Positions 44,680 to 53,739 of a stretch of DNA of 64,000 bases are shown here, piece after piece. The translations under genes and the position numbers were made by a program. This DNA comes from Fodinibacter sp963811825 (lineage in GTDB: Bacteria > Actinomycetota > Actinomycetes > Actinomycetales > Dermatophilaceae). Location of the stretch: NCBI GenBank assembly GCA_963811825.1, contig CAWESS010000036.1, forward strand, positions 434,001 to 498,000. The letters are read 5' to 3'. Under the pieces are notes generated by a model, which did no database searches, was not told the origin of the DNA, and worked only from the letters and a program-made list of their open reading frames with translations. Numbering within the stretch: the stretch's first letter is position 1; every line of letters begins with the position of its first letter.

Positions 44680-45710
44680 CAGGACAAGCGTACGGGCGGT
44701 CCGTGGTGGTCTCCGACGCCCAGCACCTCGCCGTCGAGCTCGAGCAACGGCAGTCCCGGGCTGCTCGCACCCTGCCCGAGCGCCCACTCGTGCTCCAGCG
44801 CGACGTGCGCGACCGGCATCCGGACGCGTGCGGCCTCCACGGCGGCGCCGACGGCCGCCGTCTCCTCCGGTGGCCAGTACATGCGCGTCACCGAGTGCCA
44901 GACGACGGTGAGGACGTCGTCGGCGACGCCGTCGTTCAACCGCTCGGCCACCCACTGCGATGCCGGAGCGCGGTCGACGACGACCGGGTGCTCGCGCACG
45001 ACCTGCAGCGCCGCGGAGAGCCGCGCGTGCCGGTCGAGCTGCCACGGCCAGACGAAGGACGTGAGGTAGATGCCGCCCTCAGGGCTCGCCGCGTCGACCG
45101 GGGCCACGTCACAGCCCCGCCGGTCGACGATCTCGAACGACAGCGGGTCGAACCCCGCGGCGCCGCAACCGCCGACGACGAGCGGTGCGTCCGCAGGCCC
45201 GGCCTCCCACCCGTCGCCGACGAAGCGGTACCGGTCGACGAGCAACCCCAGGCCCGCGGACGCCCCGGGCTCGAGCAGCCGCACGCGACGCAGACCTGAT
45301 CGCCGCACCGCCTCGGTGAGGCCGATGAGCAGGGCCAGGGAGCGCGCGGGCTCGTTGGTCTGGGGTGCTTCGGCGAGGCTGTCCCGCAGCTCGTCGACGT
45401 GCGCGGCGAGCACCGGGCGGACGGCGGCCCAGGCCTCGTGCGGGTCCAGGTCACCGCCCAGGGCGGGGTAGAACCCCTCGAGGTGGGGCGCGTCCCCTCG
45501 CAGGACGATCCGGAAGAGCCCGGCGAGCAGGCGCAGCTGCGGCATCTGCTGCGGTGGGGCGTCCTGCCACCCCTCGAACAGCTCCCACGTCACGCCGCCG
45601 ACGTCCCAGTCGTCGGCCATCTCGGCGAGCAGCACGCCGTAGAGGTGGTCGGTGTGGCCGAAGTGGCTGCGGAACCGGTCCGCGAGCGTCACGTCGGCAT
45701 GCTCATCCAT
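44679..45710 (-). CDS. DUF2332 family protein
   Basis: This 343-residue cytoplasmic protein is of DUF2332, common in actinobacteria and of unknown function. RVRLLEPGASAGLGLLVDRYRFVG resembles an AdoMet-binding GxSxG loop, and TVVWHSVTRMYWPPEE is a conserved later segment, so a methyltransferase-like fold is possible. The ATG at 45710 is divergent from aminopeptidase P. The stop overlaps the beta-lactamase-like start (TGATG), so the two are probably translated together. Confidence 0.83.
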   Translation of the reverse strand: MDEHADVTLADRFRSHFGHTDHLYGVLLAEMADDWDVGGVTWELFEGWQDAPPQQMPQLRLLAGLFRIVLRGDAPHLEGFYPALGGDLDPHEAWAAVRPVLAAHVDELRDSLAEAPQTNEPARSLALLIGLTEAVRRSGLRRVRLLEPGASAGLGLLVDRYRFVGDGWEAGPADAPLVVGGCGAAGFDPLSFEIVDRRGCDVAPVDAASPEGGIYLTSFVWPWQLDRHARLSAALQVVREHPVVVDRAPASQWVAERLNDGVADDVLTVVWHSVTRMYWPPEETAAVGAAVEAARVRMPVAHVALEHEWALGQGASSPGLPLLELDGEVLGVGDHHGPPVRLS

Positions 45711-45778
45711 GGCACTCGCCCATGGCAGCAGGCTACGGCGAGGAGCCCTCGGTGTCGCCGTCATGGGAGCATGGCCGG

Positions 45779-47287
45779 GTGAGCGAGCAGCAGAAGCAGG
45801 CAGACAACCGCGCCCGTGCCACGACGGACGAGTTCCGGGCGTTCGTGCGCGAAGGATGGGCGCCGCGACGCCCGACCGTGACCGGGCCGAGCCCGTCCGC
45901 CGCCCCGGCTGCGGCACGACGCGCCGTGCTCAGCGCCGCCTATCCCCGCCAACGGCTGATCGTCCCTGCCGGCGGGCTCAAGGTCCGCAGCAACGACACC
46001 GACTACGTCTTCCGCCCGCACACGGCCTTCGCGTGGCTCACCGGCCTCGGGGCCGACCGCGAGCCGGATGCCGTGCTCGTGCTCGAACCCGTCGCCGGGC
46101 CCGACGGCGCTGACTCCGGCCACGAGGCCGTGCTCTACTTCCGCCCGCTCGCTGACCGCGACAGCGACGAGTTCTTCGCGGACTCGCGCTACGGCGAGTT
46201 CTGGGTGGGCGCCCGGCCGACGATCGCCGACGTCGAGCTCGAGCTCGGCATGGCGGCGCGTCACATCGACGAGTTCGCCTCCGCCGCGGCCAAGGATGCC
46301 GGCGAGGTCACCGTGCGCCTCGTGCGGGATGCCGACCCCGCGCTCACGGCCGCGCTCGATGCCGCACGCGTCGAGAACGGTGCCGTGCAGGACGGGCTGC
46401 AGGAGAGCGACGACGCCCTCGCCCACGAGATCTCGCACCTGCGGATGTGCAAGGACGACTTCGAGATCGAGCAGATGCGTGCAGCGGTGGACGCGACACA
46501 CCACGGTTTCGACGCGATGGTCGCCGAGCTCGCGGCGGCCGCCGAGTCAGGGCGGGGCGAGCGTTGGCTCGAGGGGACGTTCGCGCTGCACGCCCGGCAC
46601 CGCGGCAACGGGGTCGGCTACGACTCGATCTGCGCCGCCGGCGACCACGCCAACACGCTGCACTGGATCAAGAACACCGGGGAGGTGCGCGAGGGCGACC
46701 TCGTGCTCATCGACGCCGGCGTCGAGGTCGACTCGCTCTTCACCGCCGACATCACCCGCACCTTCCCCGTCTCCGGCACGTTCACCGACGCCCAGCGCGA
46801 GATCTACGACGCCGTGTTCGCCGCCCAGGAGGCCGGCATCGCGGCGGTGAAGCCGGGCAACAAGTTCTCCGACGTCCACGCCGCAGCGATCCGGGTCATC
46901 GCCGAGCACCTGCACGCCTGGGGCCTGCTCCCCGACGGGGTCTCGGTCGAGGACACCCTCGACAAGGACCACGGGCAGTACCACCGGCGCTGGATGGTGC
47001 ACGGCACGTCCCACCACCTGGGGCTCGACGTCCACGACTGCGCACTCGCGACCCGCGAGGAGTACATGGATGCCGAGCTGCGGCCGGGCATGGTCCTCAC
47101 CGTCGAGCCCGGGCTCTACTTCAAGGCCGATGACCTGCTGGCCCCCGAGCGTTTCCGCGGGACCGGGGTGCGGATCGAGGACGACGTCGTGGTCACGGCT
47201 GACGGCTGCGAGAACCTGTCGGCAGGGATGCCGCGCAGCTCGGCCGACGTCGAGGCCTGGATCGCCCGCCTCAGCCGCGACGGATGA
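45779..47287 (+). CDS. pepP: Xaa-Pro aminopeptidase (aminopeptidase P, M24B)
   Basis: This 502-residue metallopeptidase removes N-terminal residues before proline. The N-terminal AMP_N domain reads DYVFRPHTAFAWLTGLGADREPDAVLVLEP. The catalytic pita-bread domain has the five metal ligands: Asp in VLIDAGVEVDSLF and TADITRTFPVSG, His in GTSHHLGLDVHDC, Glu in VLTVEPGLYF and Glu in GVRIEDDVVVT. The GTG start at 45779 is the first one after the divergent promoter gap. Its last 17 bp overlap the convergent PIG-L gene. Confidence 0.93.
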   Translation: MSEQQKQADNRARATTDEFRAFVREGWAPRRPTVTGPSPSAAPAAARRAVLSAAYPRQRLIVPAGGLKVRSNDTDYVFRPHTAFAWLTGLGADREPDAVLVLEPVAGPDGADSGHEAVLYFRPLADRDSDEFFADSRYGEFWVGARPTIADVELELGMAARHIDEFASAAAKDAGEVTVRLVRDADPALTAALDAARVENGAVQDGLQESDDALAHEISHLRMCKDDFEIEQMRAAVDATHHGFDAMVAELAAAAESGRGERWLEGTFALHARHRGNGVGYDSICAAGDHANTLHWIKNTGEVREGDLVLIDAGVEVDSLFTADITRTFPVSGTFTDAQREIYDAVFAAQEAGIAAVKPGNKFSDVHAAAIRVIAEHLHAWGLLPDGVSVEDTLDKDHGQYHRRWMVHGTSHHLGLDVHDCALATREEYMDAELRPGMVLTVEPGLYFKADDLLAPERFRGTGVRIEDDVVVTADGCENLSAGMPRSSADVEAWIARLSRDG

Positions 47288-48011
47288 CGTCGAAGAGGGC
47301 GGCGTGCTCCACCCCCGCTGCCTGGCCGCCCCCACCGAGGACCATGCCCAGCAGCTGGCGCGGCGCCGGGAAGTCGGCGGGCAGCGCGGAGTTGTAGGCG
47401 TCGTGCGCCTCGAGTGAGTGCACGGCTGCCTCGAAGTGCTCACCCGACACGTCGACGTAGTGCGTCGGGCTGTTGCTGCCGTTGACGGCGAGGGCCTTGA
47501 CCCCACCCCACGGCTCCAGCCCCTCGTCGGCGAGGTCGGTGTGCAGCCAGCGGTTGCCGGCATCCGCCACGGCATCCAACGTGGCCAGGCCCACGGCACG
47601 GTGGTCGGCCTGGTTGACCATGCCCCCGGCGAACCGCTCGTCCCACGTGCCCGTGATGACGAGGTCGGGGCGCTCGCGCCGGATGGCGCGGGTGATCTCG
47701 CGTCGCAGCGCCACGCCGTACTCGATCGCGCCGTCGCGCAGGCCACCGAACTCGACGACGTCGACCCCCACCCGGCGAGCGCTCTCGCGCTCCTCCGCCT
47801 CGCGCACGACGGCGGCCTCGTCGGGGTGCATCGTGTCGATGCCCGCCTCCCCCCGGGTGAGCAGGAAGTAGCTGACGTGGGCGCCCTCGCCCACCCAGCG
47901 GTGGACGGCGGCGGCCGTGCCGTACTCGATGTCGTCGGGGTGCGCGACGACGCACAGGATGCGGGTGAAGTCGCCCTCGAAGGGCTCGAGGGTCGGCCGG
48001 GTGTCAGACAT
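47271..48011 (-). CDS. PIG-L family deacetylase
   Basis: This 246-residue zinc hydrolase has the AHPDD motif (CVVAHPDDIEYGTAAAV) and the distal metal histidine in VNQADHRAVGLATLDAV. Family members remove acetyl groups from GlcNAc-inositol (MshB) or bacillithiol-type conjugates. This one lacks features that would set it firmly as MshB or Mca, so the substrate is open. The ATG at 48011 is well placed before the first strand. Confidence 0.87.
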   Translation of the reverse strand: MSDTRPTLEPFEGDFTRILCVVAHPDDIEYGTAAAVHRWVGEGAHVSYFLLTRGEAGIDTMHPDEAAVVREAEERESARRVGVDVVEFGGLRDGAIEYGVALRREITRAIRRERPDLVITGTWDERFAGGMVNQADHRAVGLATLDAVADAGNRWLHTDLADEGLEPWGGVKALAVNGSNSPTHYVDVSGEHFEAAVHSLEAHDAYNSALPADFPAPRQLLGMVLGGGGQAAGVEHAALFDVIRRG

Positions 48012-48066
48012 GGCCCCAACCTATGTCCTGTGCGTGCGGGCCTGTCAGCCCCTGCCGAGACGGCTG

Positions 48067-48632
48067 CTACGCCCGGTCGAGGCGGGCCTGCTCGGCCTCG
48101 CGCGCCCGCCGGACCTCCTGCTGGGCCGCCCGCATGGGGTCCATCTCGGTGAGCAGCTCCCGGCCGCGCTGCACGTGCTTGTGCTCGCACAGCACCTCGT
48201 ACTTCGCGGCGACGACCTGGCTGACCGAGGTGAAGTCGCGCTCGCCGCGGGTGAAGCGGTAGCCGACAGCGGCCCAGACCATGCCGAAGACGCGCACCGA
48301 AGGCGATCGTGCTGACGCACGTTGAGGATGTTGAACCCACTGGGGTCGAACAGGGCGAAGATCGTGCCGACGAACAGCCCCAGCCACGCGCCCGACAGGG
48401 CACCCGCACCGAAGACCCGACCACGGGTGAGGCGGCCGGTCACCCGCTCGAGCTGCTTGAGGTCGGTGCCGACGATCAGCAGGTCCTGCACCGGGAACTC
48501 GTGGTCGGAGAGGTAGTCGACGGCCTTCTGCGCCTCCTCGTAGGAGTCGTACAGGCCCAGCGACATCGGGTACTGCAGGGACAGTGCGGCCCGCAGGCCG
48601 GGGCGCATGGGCTGGCTCGTCATGTCCGCCAT
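48067..48632 (-). CDS. General stress protein 17M-like membrane protein (two frameshifts as assembled)
   Basis: The N-terminal part, LGLYDSYEEAQKAVDYLSDHEFPVQDLLIVGTDLKQLERVTGRLT, is the general stress protein 17M domain. It is followed by hydrophobic segments. After NILNV the frame changes to STIAFGA and then to VFGMVWAAVGYRFTRGERDF, so two single-base insertions near 48290-48325 are needed; 566 nt minus two gives 188 codons. The C-terminal 50 residues are charged. The start may be 48632 or 48623. The role is unknown; proteins of this family are induced by stress. Confidence 0.78.
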
Positions 48633-48692
48633 TATCCCCCGCCCCGGCACCTCGACCGCACGCCCGGGACCTGCTTCGGGGATGCTGGGGGG

Positions 48693-50474
48693 ATGCGTGC
48701 GCGTCCGTCGTCCCGGCCCGGTGGTGGCGGGCATCGAACGACCCGACTGCCGCTGGTCCTCGGCGTGGCCCTGGCCCTGGCGATCGCCGGTCTCCTCGCC
48801 GCTGTCGTGGCGATGCGGCTCCTCGACGACGGGGCTCCACGGGCCGCGACGACGGGCGACCCCGCGCCCAGCAGCCCGGCGACGCCCACCGCCGCCTCCG
48901 CGACACCATCGCCGACGCCGACCCCGACGCCCTCGACGACCCCGTCGGACGCGGGCTGCCGGCACCCTGCCCGACGTCGACCGCCTCACCGCCGACGACC
49001 GGTACGCCCTGTCGGTCGCGGCGAGCCGCGAGACCATCGCGACGGGCCGCGACGTCCCTGTCGTCTACCTCGTCGCCGACGACGCCCTCGACCTCGGCTG
49101 GGCGGCGGTGCCGGCTGCCGCGGCCCGCGAGGGCATCGTCCTGCTCACCGAGTCCGACCGGCTCCCGCCCGCCGTCACCAAGGAGCTCGAGCGCCTCGCC
49201 CCCACCGAGATCGTCCTGGTCGGGGACGGTGCCTCGATCTCGGATGCCGTCGCGAAGGCGGCGGCCCGCCTCACCGCCCGCGTCTCGAGGGTCGACACCG
49301 CCGACCCTGCGGACGCGGCACGCGAGATCACCGGAACCGCGTTCCCCACGGCATCCGAGGTCTGGGTCGCCTCGGCGGGCCGGACCGCCGACCTCGCCAC
49401 GGCATCCGCCGTCGCAGCCGGCCGAGGAGCCCCGTTGCTCGTCCTCACCGAGGATGCCGTCGCACCCACCGCAGCCGACCTGGCCCTGTTGCGCACCCTC
49501 GCGCCCGAGGAGGTGACCCTGATCGGGGCCGAGAGCACGATCGCCCCCGAGGTGGAGCAGTCACTGACGGCTGCGCTTCCCGCGGCGACGATCGCCAGGG
49601 TCAGCGGCTCGACCCACGGCCGGGCCGCGACCGCGCACCGCCTACGCGTGGGGTGGCGCGAGGCGCAGCCACGGGCTTCGTGGCCAACCCGGGCCGTGCC
49701 ACCGACGCCTTCACCGGCGCGGTGCTCGCGGGTGGCGCGGGGGCACCCCTGGTCTGGGCGCTCCCCTACTGCCTACCCACCGCGAGCCGGGATGCCGTCC
49801 TCGCACCCACGGTTGCCGCGGTCACGATCATCGGTGGTGAGCGGTCCGTCCGCAGCAGCGTCGACCGGTACGAGGAGTGCCGGAGCATCACCGACCCGGC
49901 CAGCACCTGGGTGCTCGTCAACAAGCAGAATGGCCTGTCTCCCAGGCGTTTCGACCCCGCAGGTCTGACCGTGCCCGACATGCAGCACGCGGACGGTCAT
50001 CGTCTGCGGGAAGAGGCGGCCACGGCCCTCGCGGCGATGGCGACCGCCTCGGTCGAGGCAGGGGCCGGGCGGATCGGCATCGACACGGCATACCGGTCGT
50101 TCGAGACGCAGGAGGCGCTCTACGCGAAGTACCTCGCTCGTCGGGGGCGGGAGTGGACCGACCGCTGGTACCTGCGGGCGGGCTTCAGCGAGCACCAGAC
50201 CGGCCTGACCGTCGACCTGTTGCCGATCGGTCGTGCCAGCTGCACGATCAACGACTGCATCGACGAGACCCCCCAGGGCGAGTGGCTGGCCGAGAACGCG
50301 TGGCGGTACGGGTACATCCTGCGCTACGAGAAGGGCCGGACGTCGGTGACCGGGGTGGGCTTCGAGCCCTGGCACTTCAGGTACGTCGGGACGTCACTGG
50401 CCAAGGCCTACCACGACGGCGGGTGGCGCACCTACGAGCAGTTCCTGGGCCAGCCAGCCGCCCCCACCTACTAG
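48693..50474 (+). CDS. Secreted D-Ala-D-Ala carboxypeptidase (VanY family) with cell wall-binding repeats (three frameshifts as assembled)
   Basis: An N-terminal signal anchor (TTRLPLVLGVALALAIAGLLAAV) is followed by a Pro/Thr-rich linker. Cell wall-binding repeat 2 modules follow (PVVYLVADDALDLGWAA, EIVLVGDGASISDAVAK, LLVLTEDAVAPTAADL). The C-terminal VanY peptidase has the zinc motif SEHQTGLTVDL and EPWHFRYVG. The frame changes near 48955, again near 49640, and within the next 40 bp (GRAATA, then TAYAWGGA, then AATGFVANPGRATDAF). Three single-base insertions restore one frame of 593 codons. It would trim peptidoglycan stem peptides. There are no vanHAX neighbours. Confidence 0.8.
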   Translation: MRARPSSRPGGGGHRTTRLPLVLGVALALAIAGLLAAVVAMRLLDDGAPRAATTGDPAPSSPATPTAASATPSPTPTPTPSTTPSDAGCRHPARRRPPHRRRPVRPVGRGEPRDHRDGPRRPCRLPRRRRRPRPRLGGGAGCRGPRGHRPAHRVRPAPARRHQGARAPRPHRDRPGRGRCLDLGCRREGGGPPHRPRLEGRHRRPCGRGTRDHRNRVPHGIRGLGRLGGPDRRPRHGIRRRSRPRSPVARPHRGCRRTHRSRPGPVAHPRARGGDPDRGREHDRPRGGAVTDGCASRGDDRQGQRLDPRPGRDRAPPTRGVARGAATGFVANPGRATDAFTGAVLAGGAGAPLVWALPYCLPTASRDAVLAPTVAAVTIIGGERSVRSSVDRYEECRSITDPASTWVLVNKQNGLSPRRFDPAGLTVPDMQHADGHRLREEAATALAAMATASVEAGAGRIGIDTAYRSFETQEALYAKYLARRGREWTDRWYLRAGFSEHQTGLTVDLLPIGRASCTINDCIDETPQGEWLAENAWRYGYILRYEKGRTSVTGVGFEPWHFRYVGTSLAKAYHDGGWRTYEQFLGQPAAPTY

Positions 50475-50897
50475 CGGGCCTAGTACTCCTCGAGCAGGCG
50501 GCGGCCGAAGATGATCATCGTCATTCCATGCCTCTGACCTGCCGTGCCGGGCAGGGGTGCGGGGACAGGTTCAGCACTCCCCCGGCTCACCACCGTCGGC
50601 CGAGGAAATCTCCGCAGCCGCAGGTCTGGGGTCACGCAGACCTCACGTCGTGGTCGAGGGGTTGGCTAGGGCAATCCCCCGACCCTGATAGGGAATCTGG
50701 TCCTTCGGGTATTTGATGTCGACGGACTCCACCTCATGGCAGCGACGGCAAGTCCGCATGGCCACTCCGCCGACGGTATGCCCCACCCGAGCGGTGCCCC
50801 AGGAGCGCGCACCGGAACCTTCGTGCCATCTGTCGAGGCTACTCGTCCGACAGGTCGACAGGTAGTAACGGCCAGACGCGGTACTCCGGTTGACGTC
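50475..50897. other. Gene-free stretch at the left of the islet
   Basis: No convincing coding frame is present. It holds copy 1 of the acyl-CoA dehydrogenase 3' end (50483-50508 core) and a weak 7-bp hairpin (AGGTCTG at 50622, CAGACCT at 50637). Base composition looks somewhat lower in GC than its neighbours. Confidence 0.5.
50483..50508 (-). repeat. Direct repeat, left copy: tail of an acyl-CoA dehydrogenase gene
   Basis: These 26 bases are identical to 52340-52365, in the same orientation. Read on the minus strand, this copy plus its flank encodes MIIFGRRLLEEY and a stop, whereas the intact gene encodes MIIGRRLLEEYQAAEQAP. The similarity continues for about 12 more bases with a 3-base offset. 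The rest of a dehydrogenase gene is absent here. Confidence 0.85.
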
Positions 50898-51156
50898 TCA
50901 ACTGGGGCAGGTGCTGTTCTGAGCCAGCGGGAGAAGGACCTGGCCGAACGGCGTGTCGCCGAGGAAGTTCTACCTGATGAAGAGAATCCGGTCGGAAACC
51001 GTCTGGGGCGCCTCCACCGCTTGCGCTTGGAACACCTTGCCGAGGCACGAGGCCCTCTCGTTCGGGCCTTCCGCGTTGGCGGTTGGCGTCGCCACGACGA
51101 ACGCGAGTACTCCGGCGGCGAGCTGCGGTGGACGTCCTGAGAGCGATCGACTGCAT
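50898..51156 (-). pseudogene. Remnant of a small secreted protein gene
   Basis: From an ATG at 51156, after a one-base shift near 51130, the minus strand encodes a signal-peptide-like segment (QLAAGVLAFVVATPTANA) and a mature part ERASCLGKVFQAQAV. A TAG stop at 50970-50972 interrupts the frame, which then continues NFLGDTPFGQVLLPLAQNS to TCPS and a stop at 50898. The intact product would be about 85 residues with two cysteines. I do not recognise a named family. One shift and one stop make decay more likely than sequencing error. Confidence 0.5.
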
Positions 51157-51597
51157 CGGTGGTTCCCTTCGACGACGGACCCGCCCGCTTGGCAGGTCGG
51201 TACCGCGATGTTAGCGCCGCAGCGACAGCGGCGATGGCACATCCGGTGGTCATGGTGTCGTGCGTCGTACGGCCCGACCCTGCTCTACGTTCCAGGGCGT
51301 GGACCACCTGACGGAGATCATCAAGACACGACAGCGCGTGGACGCGTGGGTGAGTCGCGGGCGCACGGTCGAGGACCCGCAGCCCGGCTCTGAACGTCGC
51401 CGAACTCGGCACCCCAGCTCGGCTTGCGCTCAACGGCGGGTCCTCAGTCAGATCGAGCATCTGGGCCAGCCGTACGAGGACCCCGGAGCGGCGCCACCAT
51501 CATCCCATTGGGCTATGGACGGCGACCTCTTGCTCGCCCCATGACCGTGACGACCACGTCGCCATCTAGGTTGCGTCCCCCGTGTGAGGAGCAGACG
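51157..51597. other. Gene-free stretch inside the islet
   Basis: I find no frame here with a plausible start, codon pattern or similarity. It separates the divergent secreted-protein remnant from the gene at 51598, and may hold the latter's promoter. Confidence 0.4.
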
Positions 51598-52272
51598 ATG
51601 GTACGAAGAATCCTGCTGGCGTTGTCGATGGTGGTGGCGTTGACCGCGTTCGCGGTGCCGGTGGCGAACGCCGGACCGGGCACCGCGGCCCAGTGCCCAA
51701 CCAACGGTGGGGTGAAGGTCTCAGCGGCCGACAGCCCGGCCACCATCTCGGTCACGGACACAGCGACCAACAGCGGTGTCAGCGTCGTCGTCACGATCAC
51801 CGGCAGCGAGTTCGCCATCACCGCACCGGGCGCGGCCACGTACACGTTGAGCACCGCGTCATGGTGCGTGAAGTCGGCCCTGAGCAAGACCAACCCCTCC
51901 CCCGGGGACGGGCTGACGGGCATCAGCCCTTCGATCAAGAAGAACGTGGCGCAAGACATCGGCTACGTCCTGGTCTACAGCGTCACCACGGCCGTCACCC
52001 GGCCGTGCCTCGACTCCCCGGCCGGCTATAGGGACCTGCTCAAGACTGGCCCCATCAACGTCGCCGACAATGCGGAGTTCCATTTTTCCTCTGACGGATC
52101 CTGTGCCGGTGCTCCCTACAGCGTCCGGGTGTCCCTTGTGTCCGCAACGGACATGACCGCGGCAGAGGCGTCGTGCGATGCACTAGGTGATGCAACGTGG
52201 CGGCCTGCCTTCAACGTCGCGGAGCTCTACGACGGGGCACCATCCGACTGGTACGCCTGTTACATCCACTGA
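51598..52272 (+). CDS. Secreted protein of unknown function with six cysteines
   Basis: This 224-residue protein has a clear signal peptide (MVRRILLALSMVVALTAFAV, cleavage after VANA). The mature part is Ser/Thr/Ala-rich with six cysteines (CPTN, WCVKS, PCLDS, SCAGA, SCDAL, ACYIH), enough for three disulfides, and predicts mainly beta structure. GAGGAG precedes the ATG. I recognise no family. It lies in the islet between repeats of the acyl-CoA dehydrogenase 3' end. Codon choice is less extreme than in neighbouring genes. Confidence 0.7.
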   Translation: MVRRILLALSMVVALTAFAVPVANAGPGTAAQCPTNGGVKVSAADSPATISVTDTATNSGVSVVVTITGSEFAITAPGAATYTLSTASWCVKSALSKTNPSPGDGLTGISPSIKKNVAQDIGYVLVYSVTTAVTRPCLDSPAGYRDLLKTGPINVADNAEFHFSSDGSCAGAPYSVRVSLVSATDMTAAEASCDALGDATWRPAFNVAELYDGAPSDWYACYIH

Positions 52273-52315
52273 GCGCTCGAACGGGCGCCGAGGCTCCCAT
52301 GCGGGCCTAGGTGGC

Positions 52316-53524
52316 CTACGGGGCCTGTTCAGCGGCCTGGTACTCCTCGAGCAGGCGGCGGCCGATGATCATCTTCTGGATCTCGGCCGTGCCCTCACCG
52401 ATGAGCAGCATCGGCGCCTCGCGGTACAGGCGCTCGATCTCGTACTCCTTGGAGTAGCCGTACCCGCCGTGGATCCGGAAGCTCTGCTCGACGACGTTGG
52501 CGCAGTTCTCCGACGCGAGGTACTTCGCCATGCCGGCCTCGAGGTCGTTGCGCTCGCCGGCGTCCTTGAGCTTGGCCGCCTTGACCATCATCTGGTGGCT
52601 GGCCTCGACCATGGTCGCCATGTCGGCCAGGCGGAACAGGATGCCCTGGTGCTCGGCGATCTTCTTGCCGAAGGTCTCGCGCTGCTGGCTGTAGGCGATG
52701 CCGAGCTCGAAGGCCCGCCGCGACAGGCCGCACGCGCGGGCCGCGACGTTGACCCGGCCCACCTCGACCCCGTCCATCATCTGGTAGAAGCCCTTGCCGG
52801 GCACCCCGCCGAGCAGCTGCGCTTCGGTCGTGCGGTGGCCCTCGAAGATGAGCTCGGTCGTGTCGACGCCCTTGTAGCCCATCTTCTCGATCTTGCCCGG
52901 CACCGTCACACCCTGGGCGGTCTCGCCGAAGCCCGACTCCTTGTCGATGAGGAAGGTGCTCATGTTCTTGTACGGGCTGTCGCTCTCACCGAGGTCGGTG
53001 CGCACGAGCACGGCCACGAGGTTGGCCGAGCCACCGTTGGTCAGCCACATCTTCTGGCCGGTGACGACCCACTCCTCGCCCTCCTGCACGGCCTTGGTGC
53101 GGATGGCCGCGACGTCGGAGCCCAGCCCGGGCTCGGACATCGAGAACGCACCTCGCACCTCGCCGGTCGCCATGCGGGGCAGGTAGCGCTGCTTCTGCTC
53201 CTCGGTGCCGTGCTGCAGGATCAGGTACGCGACGATGAAGTGCGTGTTGATGATGCCGCTGACCGACATCCACCCCCGCGCGATCTCCTCGACGACGAGC
53301 GCGTAGGTGAGCAGCGACTCGCCCAGGCCGCCGTACTCCTCGGGGATCATCAGCCCGAAGATCCCCATCTCCTTCATGCCCTCGACGATGTCCGTCGGGT
53401 ACTCGTCACGGTGCTCCAGCTCGGTCGCGACCGGGAGGATCTGCTCCTCGACGAACTCGCGGACGAGCTTGATGAGCTCGTCCTGCTCCTCGGTGAGGCC
53501 GTCCGTGGTCTGGAGTCGGGACAT
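52316..53524 (-). CDS. Acyl-CoA dehydrogenase
   Basis: This 402-residue FAD enzyme oxidises an acyl-CoA to the enoyl-CoA. FSMSEPGLGSDVAAIRTKA and WLTNGGSANLVAVLVRTD are the family's FAD/substrate signatures. FRIHGGYGYSKEYEIERLYREAP holds the region of the catalytic glutamate, followed by LIGEGTAEIQKMIIGRRLLEEY. Electrons pass to ETF. The chain length preferred cannot be told. The last 26-40 bases are repeated at 50483 on the far side of the islet. Confidence 0.93.
   Translation of the reverse strand: MSRLQTTDGLTEEQDELIKLVREFVEEQILPVATELEHRDEYPTDIVEGMKEMGIFGLMIPEEYGGLGESLLTYALVVEEIARGWMSVSGIINTHFIVAYLILQHGTEEQKQRYLPRMATGEVRGAFSMSEPGLGSDVAAIRTKAVQEGEEWVVTGQKMWLTNGGSANLVAVLVRTDLGESDSPYKNMSTFLIDKESGFGETAQGVTVPGKIEKMGYKGVDTTELIFEGHRTTEAQLLGGVPGKGFYQMMDGVEVGRVNVAARACGLSRRAFELGIAYSQQRETFGKKIAEHQGILFRLADMATMVEASHQMMVKAAKLKDAGERNDLEAGMAKYLASENCANVVEQSFRIHGGYGYSKEYEIERLYREAPMLLIGEGTAEIQKMIIGRRLLEEYQAAEQAP
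52340..52365 (-). repeat. Direct repeat, right copy, within the acyl-CoA dehydrogenase 3' end
   Basis: This 26-bp segment lies 24 bp inside the gene from its stop and matches 50483-50508 exactly. The two copies bound a segment of about 1.86 kb, as attachment-site duplications do when an element inserts at the 3' end of a gene and restores it. Confidence 0.85.
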
Positions 53525-53739
53525 GCGTGATCGCCGCCTTTGGCTCGGGATGGGTCTGCCCACCGAGTATGCCGTCGGCCCACCTCGCGCTGACCCCTCA
53601 CCGGGTGTGAGTCCCCCCACCCCGGCGCAGGTAAACCGGTGGCGGCGGGGCGGGGTGGTGCGGCACGCTGGGAGTCGAGCGCGCGGCATCCGCCGTCGTT
53701 CACCGACGAGCACCTGACCGAGACGAGAAGGAGGCCGAC

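Noticed and set aside
48693..50474. Vancomycin resistance locus
   Set aside because: VanY-type peptidases are common wall-remodelling enzymes. No vanH, vanA, vanX or two-component genes are present.
50666..51460. Minus-strand 264-codon frame in the islet
   Set aside because: It is compositionally biased (Arg/Ser/Pro-rich), has no ribosome binding site or domain, and overlaps the more coherent secreted-protein remnant.
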